Origin: Citrobacter enshiensis
GTDB lineage: Bacteria; Pseudomonadota; Gammaproteobacteria; Enterobacterales; Enterobacteriaceae
Assembly (NCBI RefSeq): GCF_029338175.1
Contig: NZ_CP119862.1
Span: forward strand, 2,976,001 to 3,040,000
Reading direction: 5' to 3'
DNA: 64,000 bases
Part shown: positions 34,846-44,805 of the stretch, one piece after another
Position numbering within the stretch: position 1 is the stretch's first letter
Layout of the letters: the number at the start of each line of letters is the position of its first letter
Notes under the pieces: model-generated
What the model saw: the letters and a program-made list of their open reading frames with translations, nothing else
The model's database searches: none
What the model was told of the DNA's origin: nothing
Position numbers and translations under genes: made by a program

Positions 34846-37800
34846 TTATCCGATTAGAATAAAATCATTAATATTTATGCTGTTAGAGTTTACGTTTTCT
34901 AAAGTAATGACATCGCCATTAAGAGGATTGCCGATGGTAATGACGGTACTGCTACCGGATCCCCCAGCAATCGTGACGCTGCTGGCAAAATTCGCTACAG
35001 CAATTCCTAATGAACTCAGATCGAGGTAGTCCTGTCCGCCGCTGGGATTACTATCAAAACCGTTGGTAATACGGTCTCGCCCAAAGCCTGCGCTAAAGAC
35101 GAAGGTGTCATTTCCGGAACCACCTGCCATGATATCAGCGCCCTGGCCCCCCTCGAGTCTATCGTTACCCGCTCCGCCTATCATGTTATCGTTACCGGTG
35201 CCGCCCTTCAGGTTATCGATACCGTCCCCCCCATCAAGGGAGTCATTTCCTGCCCCGCCGTTCAGTTGGTCGTTTCCTCCCATCCCATACAAAAAGTCAT
35301 TACCGCTGCCACCGTTGATGGTGTTGGCAATGGCATTCCCTCTGCCAGTGAAAGCGCCTGTCCCGGCGAACACCAGTGTTTCAACGTTATTGGTCAACGT
35401 GTAATTTTGGAGGGTGGTCTGGACAACATCCGTCCCGCCATTAAGACCTTCCTTGACACTATCCATGGCATTATCAACCAGATAAACATCATCTCCGGCC
35501 CCCCCTGTCATGCTATCGGCACCCTGGCCACCCTCGAGTCTATCGTTACCCGCTCCGCCTATCATGTTATCGTTGCCAGCCCCGCCCTGAAGGTTATCGG
35601 CTCCGTCACCACCATCAAGGGAGTCATTTCCTGCCCCACCGTTCAGTTGGTCGTTTCCTCCCATCCCATACAAAAAGTCATTACCGCTGCCACCATTGAT
35701 GGTGTTGGCAATGGCATTCCCTTTGCCGGTGAAAGAGCCCGTCCCGGTGAACACCAGTGTTTCAACGTTATTGCCCAACGTGTAATTGTTGAGGGTGGTC
35801 TGGACAACATCCGTCCCGCCATTAAGACCTTCTGTGACAACGTCGCCAATATTATCAACAATATAGGTATCATTGCCGAGACCGCCCACCATCACATCTG
35901 CGCCAGTGCCGCCGTTGAGCGTGTCGTTGCCGGCCCCACCGTTGAGCGTATCGTTGCCTCCCCCACCATTGAGGACGTCGTCGCCGAGCCCACCATTGAG
36001 GACGTCAATGCCGTTCCCACCATTGAGGACGAGGTTGCGGTGGGCAACGACCGGCGGATTATCGAGCTGACTCGTCCCGAAGATGTTCTCGGGAAGATTG
36101 GTCAGGCCCGTATTGCGTGCCACGATCCCGGCAAAGCCCTGCTCCTCGATGACCTCGTAGAGGTCCAGATGCTCCACGCGGTCGAGATAATACAGCCGGT
36201 CACCTTCCTGGATCCGGTCAAGTTGCTCGTGGATGATGACCCAGAAGGTCTGGCCAACCACACCGCCATTAATGTGCTTCTCGGCGAGTCCGCCAACGAA
36301 CAGATCAACTCTGTCGATGCCTTTGACGGTGTTTCCGTTGACAAATTTATAGCCAGGATTCGCTGCCAGGAAGTCTGCAATTTGAGCATCTTCCAGCACG
36401 AGGTCTGGATAGGCCTGCTTGAATTGCTCAATGACTGTGTCGCTGAGATTGTTCCGTGCCTGGAAGTCCTCCCACGAACTGTAGGGTGTGAGATCGCCGG
36501 CAAAGCTGACCGCCTCCTTCACATACGGATCGCGAGAGGCCAGCAGGTCGGCCCGGATCTGGTTCATCGAACCCAGACCGACGTCCCACTCGCGGGCGAC
36601 GTCGAAGGCGAACACGTCAGCACTGGTGCGAATGAGGTCATTTCGGACAGCATCGACGATATTGACGTCGACTTCTTCCGCTTGCTGGACAACACCACCG
36701 GCAATGATCCCAGAGACACCCAGTTGCTCATAGCCAGGCTTGGGAGAGTAAGGCAATTGCCCACTGGGGAGGATGAATGCACTCGTATCGTTGGTCGGGT
36801 TGAGGAACGCGTCGAACAGCGGTACCTGCGTTGCATTGCCCTGAGCGTCGAGCACCGTCAGCGTCTGCCCTATCAGCGAATGACCGAACCGGTAAGCTGC
36901 AGTCGCGAACTCGTGGGAGACTCGTGCATCCACTTCCGGATTGTACCCGGCGAAGCCGTGATCGCCCTCGCCTCTCATGCCACCAAGCAACTTGTCGGCA
37001 AAGTCGGTGTAAATAACGCGCTGATACTCAGCCTCGTTGATTATCTTGGCGGCCTGGAACAGTTCTTCAGCTGTTCCATCAAATCCGGCTTCGAGCAATC
37101 CGTTGACATGGAAGTTGTGATTCCGCTCCCAGATGTTGTGGATCGCAGTGAGTGCGATGTTCTCGTTCGCACGTCCATCACCCGCTACGTAGTGGTCGAG
37201 CAGGTTGATAAAGGGGTTGGTGTCGAGCAGCAGCGCAAAGCCACTTCCCATGAAATTAGAGGTCATGGCAGGAAGCATCGACTTGTTGATAACGCCATTG
37301 CTGTCGACCAGTCCGGCGAAGTACTCCCGGAAGGTCACGGTGTGGTCGCCCGGCAGCGAGCTGTCGGTGAACAGCGTGTTGTTGCTCCAGTGATGCAGGA
37401 TCAGTTCGCTCAGCGTGGGCAGCAGCTTGAAATTCGGGTTTGATGGATCCACTCCGCCCTCTAACAGCTTGCCCGTAAATCCGCCCTGTCCGTCGCCTTC
37501 GCGCAGGAACTGGCCGACGAGTTCGTTCGAGCCATAAGTTTGGTTCTGGTCAGCGAATGGCGATGTCTTATTGAGATGCTGCGGGATGCCATTGGCATCA
37601 ATGCTGTCAACGGTGCCGCGAGTCAGGTCCGCAGGATTTGGAACCGTGCCCGGAGCGCCAATCTGGATCGTTCCGTTACCTCCCTTACCAAGGAAATCCA
37701 GACCGTGATCGAAGTACTGACCGAAGGCCGTGAACAAGCTGTTCACGCCGGCGGCGTTGCCGGAAAGATTTGCTTCCTGTGCGCCAAGGATATTGCTGAT

Positions 37801-38604
37801 GGCTCGCGGATCCAGCCCGGAGAACAGGGGATTGATGTCGCGGTTGTGAGTCGTCTCATTCCAGACGCCGTAGTGCGCGTCGGTGAGTCGTATGAACGGC
37901 TGATCGGCCGAACCATAGTCAAGGTGAACACGGTTATTGCCGGTACCTTCGAGATCGCGGATCCCGAGCGCATCGTTGTCTTCACCGCCTTCACGCCCGT
38001 TGACCAGATTCTTCAGGTTGGCGACATCACTGGCGTTGAGCGGGAAGGCTCCGTCGCCGCCGACATCATCATCGCCATCACCATCGTCATCGTCATCCGT
38101 CGACGTTTTCTTGCTCGCTAAGATAATGGGATCGGCAGGTTTCGACAGGGTGTTCATGCCGTCAGGCACTGTGCTCGTGTCCTGGGTCAGCGTAGAAGGC
38201 CTGGATTTCGACGCCAGCTCAACAACCTCCTGCGGCGATGGCGTGCCAAACACACCATCCAGACCGGTGCTGATGACCGGATCGGTACCTTTGTTCACTT
38301 CAACTGCGGGTAAGATGTTGGCGGTCTGGTTACTGATAACCGATCGCGGCGGATCTATAACCGACCATATCCCGGCATATCCCGTTTGAAACGCGTGATC
38401 AAACACGCGCAGGAAGGAATGGTCTGTGGCCCCAAACTTGTGCTGCCCTGTGACCAGGTGGTTAAAGCTACCATCGAAAGTACGAATACCGAATGGAAGC
38501 AGAGGGTTGGAGAGTAAATTAAAGTTGACACCCTCGACATACGCTTGTGCTATAGAGGTTTGCAGGAGGATAAATTTAGGGTCATGCTTATTAATATCGG
38601 CCAT
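34846..38604 (-). CDS. Haem peroxidase with C-terminal RTX calcium-binding repeats
   Basis: Large predicted secreted protein of 1252 residues. After about 165 variable residues and an Asp-rich stretch (DDDDDGDGDDD) comes an animal-type haem peroxidase domain (about 190-850): distal-side motif FGQYFDHGLDF near residue 300 and proximal-side YRFGHSLIG near 575. The last third has many nonapeptide repeats GGxGxDxLx in blocks, including a 127-residue unit present twice, and ends in NDFILIG, the hydrophobic type of type I secretion signal. No HlyB/HlyD-type exporter lies in the window. The start at 38604 has GAGAG at good spacing; upstream ATG and TTG codons are worse placed. GC-rich codon use suggests transfer from outside the enterobacteria. 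Confidence 0.88.
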   Translation of the reverse strand: MADINKHDPKFILLQTSIAQAYVEGVNFNLLSNPLLPFGIRTFDGSFNHLVTGQHKFGATDHSFLRVFDHAFQTGYAGIWSVIDPPRSVISNQTANILPAVEVNKGTDPVISTGLDGVFGTPSPQEVVELASKSRPSTLTQDTSTVPDGMNTLSKPADPIILASKKTSTDDDDDGDGDDDVGGDGAFPLNASDVANLKNLVNGREGGEDNDALGIRDLEGTGNNRVHLDYGSADQPFIRLTDAHYGVWNETTHNRDINPLFSGLDPRAISNILGAQEANLSGNAAGVNSLFTAFGQYFDHGLDFLGKGGNGTIQIGAPGTVPNPADLTRGTVDSIDANGIPQHLNKTSPFADQNQTYGSNELVGQFLREGDGQGGFTGKLLEGGVDPSNPNFKLLPTLSELILHHWSNNTLFTDSSLPGDHTVTFREYFAGLVDSNGVINKSMLPAMTSNFMGSGFALLLDTNPFINLLDHYVAGDGRANENIALTAIHNIWERNHNFHVNGLLEAGFDGTAEELFQAAKIINEAEYQRVIYTDFADKLLGGMRGEGDHGFAGYNPEVDARVSHEFATAAYRFGHSLIGQTLTVLDAQGNATQVPLFDAFLNPTNDTSAFILPSGQLPYSPKPGYEQLGVSGIIAGGVVQQAEEVDVNIVDAVRNDLIRTSADVFAFDVAREWDVGLGSMNQIRADLLASRDPYVKEAVSFAGDLTPYSSWEDFQARNNLSDTVIEQFKQAYPDLVLEDAQIADFLAANPGYKFVNGNTVKGIDRVDLFVGGLAEKHINGGVVGQTFWVIIHEQLDRIQEGDRLYYLDRVEHLDLYEVIEEQGFAGIVARNTGLTNLPENIFGTSQLDNPPVVAHRNLVLNGGNGIDVLNGGLGDDVLNGGGGNDTLNGGAGNDTLNGGTGADVMVGGLGNDTYIVDNIGDVVTEGLNGGTDVVQTTLNNYTLGNNVETLVFTGTGSFTGKGNAIANTINGGSGNDFLYGMGGNDQLNGGAGNDSLDGGDGADNLQGGAGNDNMIGGAGNDRLEGGQGADSMTGGAGDDVYLVDNAMDSVKEGLNGGTDVVQTTLQNYTLTNNVETLVFAGTGAFTGRGNAIANTINGGSGNDFLYGMGGNDQLNGGAGNDSLDGGDGIDNLKGGTGNDNMIGGAGNDRLEGGQGADIMAGGSGNDTFVFSAGFGRDRITNGFDSNPSGGQDYLDLSSLGIAVANFASSVTIAGGSGSSTVITIGNPLNGDVITLENVNSNSININDFILIG
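35102..35863. repeat. Tandem 381-base repeat inside the RTX region
   Basis: Two consecutive copies of a 381-base unit (127 residues) in the RTX part of the peroxidase gene, for example TTCAGTTGGTCGTTTCCTCC at 35261 and again at 35642. The copies are nearly identical, which indicates a recent in-frame duplication or ongoing homogenisation. Outer boundaries are approximate. Confidence 0.7.
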
Positions 38605-39214
38605 GTTCATTTCTCTCAAGAATGATTATGAAAGGGCACGAAAAGGCGAAGCCTGTACGCGGCACTCGGATTACGCGCCTGGAATTGCTAACTGAGCGAG
38701 TAGACAGAGCAGCTCCGAGCTCCGAGGGGGAAAACGATCTATATTCCCCCTTCACTTCACAAAATGACCCTACGATGGATATGCTCAGCTCCCACTGGAA
38801 AATCGCGACGACTTACTTTGCCAAAGTGATAATAGGCTTCAGACAAGCGATCCCCTGATATTTAATAAAGCCATAAAGTTAACAACCGTCAATAATATTA
38901 AATAGCGAAAATGAACCACCGGTAATTAACCGGTCAACGTTGCACTGATAGCCGCGCTTTAACTATCCAGCAATACAACGCGATAGGTGAAATTTTCCAG
39001 ATGAATATTGAATAAATCATAAAGAAAAAATTAATTATTAATATAGCCATACTAAAATCAATAATATAAAAGTTTATAAAAAAAACCTGAAAATAATACG
39101 TTATTAGTACCGCTTCGTTGACATACCGAAACTAACTTATATTTACCTGCCATCAACATCATAAACGAGGTCATTATGTATGATGTGACCTGTCCCCAGA
39201 ATTAGAGACTACCG
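38605..39214. other. AT-rich upstream region of the RTX peroxidase
   Basis: About 600 bases without a credible gene. The first 250 bases are moderate in GC, and the part from 38850 to 39180 is strongly AT-rich. It should contain the peroxidase promoter. The far end meets the IS3 remnant. Confidence 0.45.
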
Positions 39215-39346
39215 TCAGTGAGTCATGTCGGTTTGTTTACCTTTAATTTTTCCGTTTCGCCAGCCTGCTGCAAACTCTGATGGCGTCGGATAATTCAGTT
39301 CTGAATGTGGACGATACTCGTTATAACCCTGCCGCCAGTCATTAAT
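39215..39346 (-). pseudogene. IS3-family transposase (OrfB) C-terminal remnant
   Basis: Translating the minus strand gives INDWRQGYNEYRPHSELNYP followed by TPSEFAAGWRNGKIKGKQTD, MTH and a stop. This is the extreme C-terminus of an IS3-family integrase-type transposase, with the YNEYRPHSELNYPTP motif. Everything upstream is missing. The sequence just beyond 39350 (GGACTGACCCCACC) could be the end of another IS3-type element, but no matching partner end was seen. Confidence 0.8.
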
Positions 39347-39624
39347 GTTTGGACTGACCCCACCTCAGTAGACATTTCCTATCCTCACGACGAGGCCCGT
39401 TCGAAGCACGTATCAAACTCCAAAGATGACTCTACTGTAAGCACAGTGTTCATCTTTGAGCTGGTGAACTTGAAAAGATGGTTAACTCTGGAATGACGAT
39501 GACTTCGGCGGTACATGATACCCCCAAACCACAATAACCCTAATTTCAATAGGGTCTATGGCGGCTATTGCTTCCAGCAGGGACACTAAATGGTTAGGAG
39601 GCGTCAACTTATGGTAAAAATACC
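39347..39624. other. Mixed mobile-element debris between IS3 remnant and serT
   Basis: Nearly 280 bases with no credible gene. The only open frame is 63 codons with no recognisable features and no ribosome-binding site. The stretch separates the island from the tRNA terminator and probably consists of insertion and deletion scars. Confidence 0.4.
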
Positions 39625-39625
39625 G

Positions 39626-39655
39626 AAAAAAAAGGGGTTACCTTTCGGTAACCCC
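39626..39655 (-). terminator. serT terminator
   Basis: On the minus strand a 9-bp stem GGGGTTACC / GGTAACCCC with a GAAA loop is followed by eight T residues, 11 bases after the tRNA 3' end. This is a classic intrinsic terminator. Confidence 0.92.
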
Positions 39656-39666
39656 TTCTCTGTATT

Positions 39667-39754
39667 TGGCGGAAGCGTAGAGATTCGAACTCTAGAACCC
39701 TTTCGAGTCGCCGGTTTTCAAGACCGGTGCCTTCAACCGCTCGGCCACGCTTCC
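39667..39754 (-). tRNA. serT: tRNA-Ser (anticodon UGA)
   Basis: An 88-base tRNA with a 7-bp acceptor stem (GGAAGCG / CGCTTCC), the encoded 3' CCA, the long variable arm of serine tRNAs, and anticodon TGA in CTTGAAAAC. The T-loop is GTTCGAATC. It differs from E. coli serT at a few paired positions only, and its location next to yccA is the serT locus. It reads UCA and other UCN codons. tRNA 3' ends are common integration sites, and accessory DNA lies on its 3' side. Confidence 0.97.
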
Positions 39755-39885
39755 AATGAGGCGCACTATAAACATCCCGAGCGGACCTGTAAAGCACCAA
39801 AACGTTCGTTTGCCTGAAAAACAGTCAAAATACTGTTAATAGCCTGAAATAACAACAAATTGAACATTTATTCAGCATAAAACCA

Positions 39886-41514
39886 TCACTGTTTTTTGAT
39901 GTACATATCTTTGCTGTAGTAATTTCCCAGACTGTCGGAGACAAATCCGCCTACCCACGGCTTCACCAGATGGGTGCGAACGTAGTGATAAACCGGAATT
40001 GCCGGTACATCCTGCCCCAGCATGTCTTCAGCCTGCTGATAATATTTACCTCGCTCCGCGACCGTTGCTGCTGTCGCGGCATGACGTAATGCCTCGTCAT
40101 ACGCCGGATTGCTGTACTTGCTCGTGTTCTCACTGTCGCCAGTACGGTATGTATTCAGGAAACTTGCCGCATCATCGTAATCCGCTATCCAGGCATAACG
40201 AACCGCATCGAAATTACCGGTATGCATGGTATCGAGCATCGTTTTCCATTCCTGGTTTTGTAATTTCGCTTCTACGCCGAGGTTCTTCTTCCACATCGAA
40301 CTCGCCGCAATGGCAATGCGCTGATGCGTTTCCGAGGTGTTATAGAGCAAATTGAACGAAAGTGGATGATCCGGACCAAATCCCGCGTCGGCTAACAGTT
40401 TTTTCGCCTCTGCGATGCGTTTGTCCCGTGGCCAGGAGGCATAGTCAGGCGCACGCAGCGTCACACCGCCAATATCCGGCTGGCTGATGACCCAGGCTTC
40501 GCGTTGCCCCTGCCCCATGACTTTCTGCGCGATAATGTCTTTATCCAGCGCCATATTCAGCGCGCGGCGAACACGCGGGTCATTGAACGGCGCGCGGGTA
40601 GTATTGAACTGATAATAATAGGTAGACAGCTGTGGTGCGACGCGTAGCTCATCGCCCATTGTTTTTTTCAGTTGCGCGAACTGATTCACCGGCACGGTAT
40701 AGACAATATCTATCTCTCCCGCTTTGTAGCGGTTAACGTCCGCCGCCTCAGAGCTGATAGGCAGCCAGGTGACTTTATTGATAACCGTATGTTGGTCATC
40801 CCAGTAATGAGGGTTGCGCACCGTCACAATCCGTTCGTTCACCACCCATTGCGAGAGCGTGTATGCTCCGCTGCTGACGAAATGTTCGGGTTTTGTCCAT
40901 TTGTCGCCAAAACGGCCTATCAGGACTTTATCCAGCGGCACCAGCGATGGATGGGCCAGCATCGCGAGAAAGGCGGCGGTTGGCTGCGTGAGTGTGATTT
41001 CCAGCGTGCTGTCGTTGACGGCTTTGACCCCCAACGTATCAGGCGCTTTGTTGCCTTGCGCAATCTCGGCGGCGTTCAGAACATGCATATTCCCCAGATA
41101 GGTCGCATACGGAGAGGCCGTTTTGGGCGAAACTAAACGCTGCCAGCTCCAGACGATATCCTGCGCCGTGATAGCCGAGCCATCAGACCAGGTGATCCCG
41201 GGGCGTAAATGGAACGTCCAGACCGTATTGGCTTTATTTTCCCATGACAGGGCAAGTCGCGGTTCAATCGCCCCTTGCGGGGTGACGGCGACCAGTCCAT
41301 CGAACATATCGCTGATTAAACTAAGCTCGACATTGCTTTCAACTTTATGCGGGTCCAGCGATGCCGGTTCGCTACCGTTGTTTCTGACCAGCTCCTGTTT
41401 TTCTGCCAATACCGTTCCGGCCGGAACATTCGCTGCCCATGCCGCACTGGTTATCGACATCAGACTGACGGCCAACAGCGTAAACGTAAACACCCTCGGG
41501 TTGAGTTGAGTCAT
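39886..41514 (-). CDS. OppA-family peptide ABC transporter binding protein
   Basis: Periplasmic solute-binding protein of 542 residues, the usual OppA length. A signal peptide ends in SAAWA; the mature protein begins LVRNNGSEPASLDPHKVESNVELSLI, the hallmark of cluster C binding proteins, and contains WSDGSAITAQDIVWSWQRL and NMALDKDIIAQKVMGQG. It should bind oligopeptides and deliver them to an Opp-type permease. No permease or ATPase gene adjoins it, so, like MppA, it may use the oppBCDF complex made elsewhere (inference). Confidence 0.9.
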   Translation of the reverse strand: MTQLNPRVFTFTLLAVSLMSITSAAWAANVPAGTVLAEKQELVRNNGSEPASLDPHKVESNVELSLISDMFDGLVAVTPQGAIEPRLALSWENKANTVWTFHLRPGITWSDGSAITAQDIVWSWQRLVSPKTASPYATYLGNMHVLNAAEIAQGNKAPDTLGVKAVNDSTLEITLTQPTAAFLAMLAHPSLVPLDKVLIGRFGDKWTKPEHFVSSGAYTLSQWVVNERIVTVRNPHYWDDQHTVINKVTWLPISSEAADVNRYKAGEIDIVYTVPVNQFAQLKKTMGDELRVAPQLSTYYYQFNTTRAPFNDPRVRRALNMALDKDIIAQKVMGQGQREAWVISQPDIGGVTLRAPDYASWPRDKRIAEAKKLLADAGFGPDHPLSFNLLYNTSETHQRIAIAASSMWKKNLGVEAKLQNQEWKTMLDTMHTGNFDAVRYAWIADYDDAASFLNTYRTGDSENTSKYSNPAYDEALRHAATAATVAERGKYYQQAEDMLGQDVPAIPVYHYVRTHLVKPWVGGFVSDSLGNYYSKDMYIKKQ

Positions 41515-41696
41515 TCCCTTTACCTTATTGATCTGTTGATGAGGACATCACCACTCATAATGGGCGTCATGTAATAAAGCAATAATTTTCAGTTACCTAT
41601 ACGACACCGATCTCCCTGCGGCGTATAATTGGTGTGTTAAACTGGTTTACCTGATTTTTCTGAAATAAAATGCTTATCCCGTTAGAGATCAACTGC

Positions 41697-41711
41697 GTAA
41701 AGATGGGTAAA
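41697..41711 (+). promoter_or_regulatory. CpxR box upstream of yccA
   Basis: GTAAAGATGGGTAAA fits the CpxR consensus GTAAA-N5-GTAAA exactly, 71 bases before the yccA start. yccA is a known member of the envelope-stress Cpx regulon in E. coli, which supports the call. Confidence 0.8.
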
Positions 41712-41781
41712 ACCGCTGTGTCATTGCCAGCGATTTCTTTATCCTCCGTCATTAATTACATCTGTCATAAGAGAGTGACTC

Positions 41782-42441
41782 ATGGATCGTATAATTACTT
41801 CTTCGCGCGACCGTACATCGCTACTCAGCACTCACAAAGTGCTGAGAAATACCTATTTTCTGCTGAGCCTGACGCTGGCGTTTTCAGCGATCACCGCCAC
41901 GGCAAGCACCGTATTAATGCTGCCGTCTCCGGGTCTGATCCTGACGCTGGTGGGTATGTATGGCCTGATGTTCCTGACCTATAAAACAGCGAACAAACCG
42001 ACCGGTATCCTCGCCGCTTTCGCATTTACCGGCTTCCTGGGCTACATTCTCGGCCCGATGCTGAATGCCTATCTGTCCGCAGGTATGGGTGATGTGATCG
42101 CGATGGCGTTGGGTGGAACTGCGCTGGTCTTTTTCTGCTGCTCCGCCTACGTTCTGACAACGCGTAAAGACATGTCTTTCCTCGGCGGTATGCTGATGGC
42201 GGGTGTCGTTGTCGTACTGATTGGTATGGTGGCGAACATCTTCCTGCAACTGCCAGCGCTGCATCTTGCCATTAGCGCGGTATTTATCCTGATCTCTTCC
42301 GGTGCCATCCTGTTTGAGACCAGCAACATTATCCGTGGCGGTGAGACTAACTACATCCGTGCGACGGTTAGCCTGTACGTTTCGCTCTACAACATCTTTG
42401 TCAGCCTGTTGAGTATTCTGGGTTTCGCCAGCCGCGACTAA
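41782..42441 (+). CDS. yccA: YccA, FtsH-modulating inner-membrane protein
   Basis: Seven-helix membrane protein of 219 residues of the BAX-inhibitor-1 (TMBIM) family, the E. coli length. The short cytosolic N-terminus ([20 protein letters not shown]) is a slow FtsH substrate; YccA binds and inhibits the FtsH-HflKC protease and protects a jammed SecY translocon. The helices contain the family pattern [16 protein letters not shown], and a C-terminal charged region [20 protein letters not shown] is conserved. It has a CpxR box upstream and a strong terminator after the stop. Confidence 0.97.
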   Translation: MDRIITSSRDRTSLLSTHKVLRNTYFLLSLTLAFSAITATASTVLMLPSPGLILTLVGMYGLMFLTYKTANKPTGILAAFAFTGFLGYILGPMLNAYLSAGMGDVIAMALGGTALVFFCCSAYVLTTRKDMSFLGGMLMAGVVVVLIGMVANIFLQLPALHLAISAVFILISSGAILFETSNIIRGGETNYIRATVSLYVSLYNIFVSLLSILGFASRD

Positions 42442-42460
42442 GAGACAAAATGTGTCATCC

Positions 42461-42488
42461 AGCCCCGCTTATGCGGGGCTTTGTTTTT
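42461..42488 (+). terminator. yccA terminator
   Basis: An 8-bp stem AGCCCCGC / GCGGGGCT with a TTAT loop followed by TTGTTTTTT, 20 bases after the yccA stop. This is an intrinsic terminator. Confidence 0.9.
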
Positions 42489-42528
42489 TGGTAAACTGGC
42501 AACAGTTTGACTAACGCTGTGAAGAATT

Positions 42529-42858
42529 ATGTTGATCTTTGAAGGGAAAGAAATCGATACCGATAGCGAAGGCTATCTGAAAGAGACGACGCAATGGAGC
42601 GAGCCTCTGGCAGTTGTTATTGCGCAAAACGAAGGCATAACCCTCTCGGCGGAACACTGGGAGGTAGTTCGCTTTGTCCGTGATTTTTACCTGGAATTTA
42701 ATACGTCGCCCGCGATCCGTATGCTGGTAAAAGCCATGGCGAATAAATTTGGCGAAGAGAAAGGCAACAGTCGCTATCTGTACCGCCTGTTCCCGAAAGG
42801 TCCGGCTAAACAGGCCACAAAAATTGCAGGCCTGCCCAAGCCAGTGAAGTGTATCTAA
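42529..42858 (+). CDS. tusE: TusE sulfur-relay protein
   Basis: DsrC-family protein of 109 residues that takes persulfide sulfur from TusBCD and hands it to MnmA for 2-thiouridine formation at tRNA position 34. The reactive cysteine is the penultimate residue (PVKCI). The DsrC pattern [23 protein letters not shown] is intact. Only the C-terminal Cys of the DsrC pair is present, as in other TusE proteins. Its stop overlaps the convergent acylphosphatase stop by a few bases. Confidence 0.97.
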   Translation: MLIFEGKEIDTDSEGYLKETTQWSEPLAVVIAQNEGITLSAEHWEVVRFVRDFYLEFNTSPAIRMLVKAMANKFGEEKGNSRYLYRLFPKGPAKQATKIAGLPKPVKCI

Positions 42859-43136
42859 TAGCGAATATTAAAGCCCTTTAACTCGGCGCCAGGGCGATGC
42901 GGTTCACTGAGAACCCGGTCAACTCTGGCGCTCCTTGGCCCCCCATCCTTCAGCCACTTAAGCAGTTTTTCAACGAGCTCAGCTTCGCCGCAGGCCACGA
43001 CTTCTACACTGCCGTCATCGAGATTTTTCGCGTAGCCGGTTAATCCCAGTCGTTGCGCTTCATGCTGCGTGCTAAAGCGAAAGCCAACACCCTGAACGCG
43101 ACCGTGCACCCAGGCGATTATGCAGATTTTTGACAT
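42855..43136 (-). CDS. yccX: Acylphosphatase
   Basis: Small enzyme of 93 residues hydrolysing acyl phosphates. The N-terminal motif [10 protein letters not shown] holds the catalytic arginine, with the catalytic asparagine in [15 protein letters not shown]. The start at 43136 gives the family's length; frames further upstream are not conserved. E. coli YccX (AcyP) is 92 residues and very similar. It is convergent with tusE and divergent from rlmI. Confidence 0.95.
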   Translation of the reverse strand: MSKICIIAWVHGRVQGVGFRFSTQHEAQRLGLTGYAKNLDDGSVEVVACGEAELVEKLLKWLKDGGPRSARVDRVLSEPHRPGAELKGFNIRY

Positions 43137-43230
43137 TGCTGTTCTCCTTATCATCGCGGGGCGCGTTGCAAATCCTCGCAAAACTCAGGACAATGGCGCC
43201 CATTTCTTTGATTCGACAGAATAGTAAATT

Positions 43231-44421
43231 ATGAGTGTACGTTTAGTGTTAGCCAAAGGGCGCGAAAAATCTTTACTTCGCCGCCATCCGTGGGTCTTTT
43301 CCGGTGCGGTAGCTCGCATGGAAGGTAAAGCCAGCCTCGGTGAAACCATTGATATTGTTGACCATCAGGGAAAATGGTTAGCACGCGGCGCGTATTCGCC
43401 TGCGTCGCAGATTCGTGCACGCGTCTGGACGTTCGATAAAACGGAATCCATCGACATCGCCTTCTTCACCCGTCGCCTGCAGCAGGCGCAGCAATGGCGC
43501 GAGTGGCTGGCGAAGAAAGACGGGCTGGACAGCTATCGGCTGATTGCCGGTGAGTCTGATGGGCTGCCAGGCGTAACCATCGACCGTTTCGGCAACTTCC
43601 TTGTGCTGCAGCTGTTGAGCGCGGGAGCAGAATATCAGCGCGCCGCCTTGATCAGCGCACTGCAGACACTGTATCCCGAATGCGCCATTTATGACCGCAG
43701 CGATGTTGCGGTGCGTAAAAAAGAAGGCATGGAGTTAACCCAGGGACCCGTTACGGGCGAGTTGCCTCCTGCCCTGCTGCCTATTGAAGAACACGGTATG
43801 AAGCTGCTGGTGGATATTCAGGGCGGACATAAAACCGGTTACTACCTTGATCAACGCGACAGCCGCCTGGCGACCCGTCGCTACGTAGAAAACCAACGCG
43901 TTCTGAACTGCTTCTCCTATACCGGGGGGTTCGCGGTATCGGCGTTGATGGGCGGATGTCGCCAGGTCGTGAGTGTCGACACCTCTCAGGACGCGCTGGA
44001 CATTGCGAAGCAAAACGTTGAACTGAACAAGCTGGACCTGAGCAAGGCCGAGTTTGTGCGTGATGATGTTTTCAAACTGCTGCGCACCTACCGCGATCGT
44101 GGCGAGAAATTTGACGTGATCGTGATGGATCCGCCGAAATTTGTCGAAAATAAAAGTCAGTTGATGGGAGCATGCCGCGGCTATAAAGACATCAATATGC
44201 TGGCAATCCAGTTGCTGAACCCTGGCGGCGTATTGCTGACATTCTCCTGTTCCGGGCTGATGACAACCGATTTATTTCAGAAAATCATCGCCGATGCCGC
44301 AATAGATGCTGGTCGTGATATACAATTTATAGAGCAGTTCCGTCAGGCTGCCGATCATCCGGTGATCGCTACCTACCCGGAAGGGCTGTATCTGAAAGGG
44401 TTTGCCTGTCGCGTCATGTAA
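43231..44421 (+). CDS. rlmI: 23S rRNA m5C1962 methyltransferase RlmI
   Basis: Methyltransferase of 396 residues, the E. coli length. The N-terminal PUA domain ([25 protein letters not shown]) recognises RNA, followed by the RlmI-like central domain. The Rossmann fold has the SAM loop [14 protein letters not shown] and the acidic residue in VVSVDTS. The catalytic region is [14 protein letters not shown], with the cysteine in LTFSCSGLM. It methylates C1962 of 23S rRNA in the large subunit. Confidence 0.97.
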   Translation: MSVRLVLAKGREKSLLRRHPWVFSGAVARMEGKASLGETIDIVDHQGKWLARGAYSPASQIRARVWTFDKTESIDIAFFTRRLQQAQQWREWLAKKDGLDSYRLIAGESDGLPGVTIDRFGNFLVLQLLSAGAEYQRAALISALQTLYPECAIYDRSDVAVRKKEGMELTQGPVTGELPPALLPIEEHGMKLLVDIQGGHKTGYYLDQRDSRLATRRYVENQRVLNCFSYTGGFAVSALMGGCRQVVSVDTSQDALDIAKQNVELNKLDLSKAEFVRDDVFKLLRTYRDRGEKFDVIVMDPPKFVENKSQLMGACRGYKDINMLAIQLLNPGGVLLTFSCSGLMTTDLFQKIIADAAIDAGRDIQFIEQFRQAADHPVIATYPEGLYLKGFACRVM

Positions 44422-44451
44422 CTTGAAAAGTGGAATTTTACCCTCAAATAG

Positions 44452-44796
<345 letters not shown>

Positions 44797-44805
44797 TTTT
44801 AACCT

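Noticed and set aside
34846-36050. Repetitive GC-rich DNA considered as a CRISPR array
   Set aside because: The repeats are in-frame RTX nonapeptide codons without unique spacers of constant length, and no cas genes are present.
35266-37443. A 725-codon open frame on the plus strand opposite the RTX peroxidase gene
   Set aside because: It is the shadow of a GC-rich repetitive gene. The minus strand gives a coherent haem peroxidase and RTX protein, while the plus-strand translation has no domain and no ribosome-binding site.
39305-39496. A 63-codon plus-strand frame near serT
   Set aside because: It crosses the IS3 remnant boundary, has no ribosome-binding site and shows no recognisable feature.
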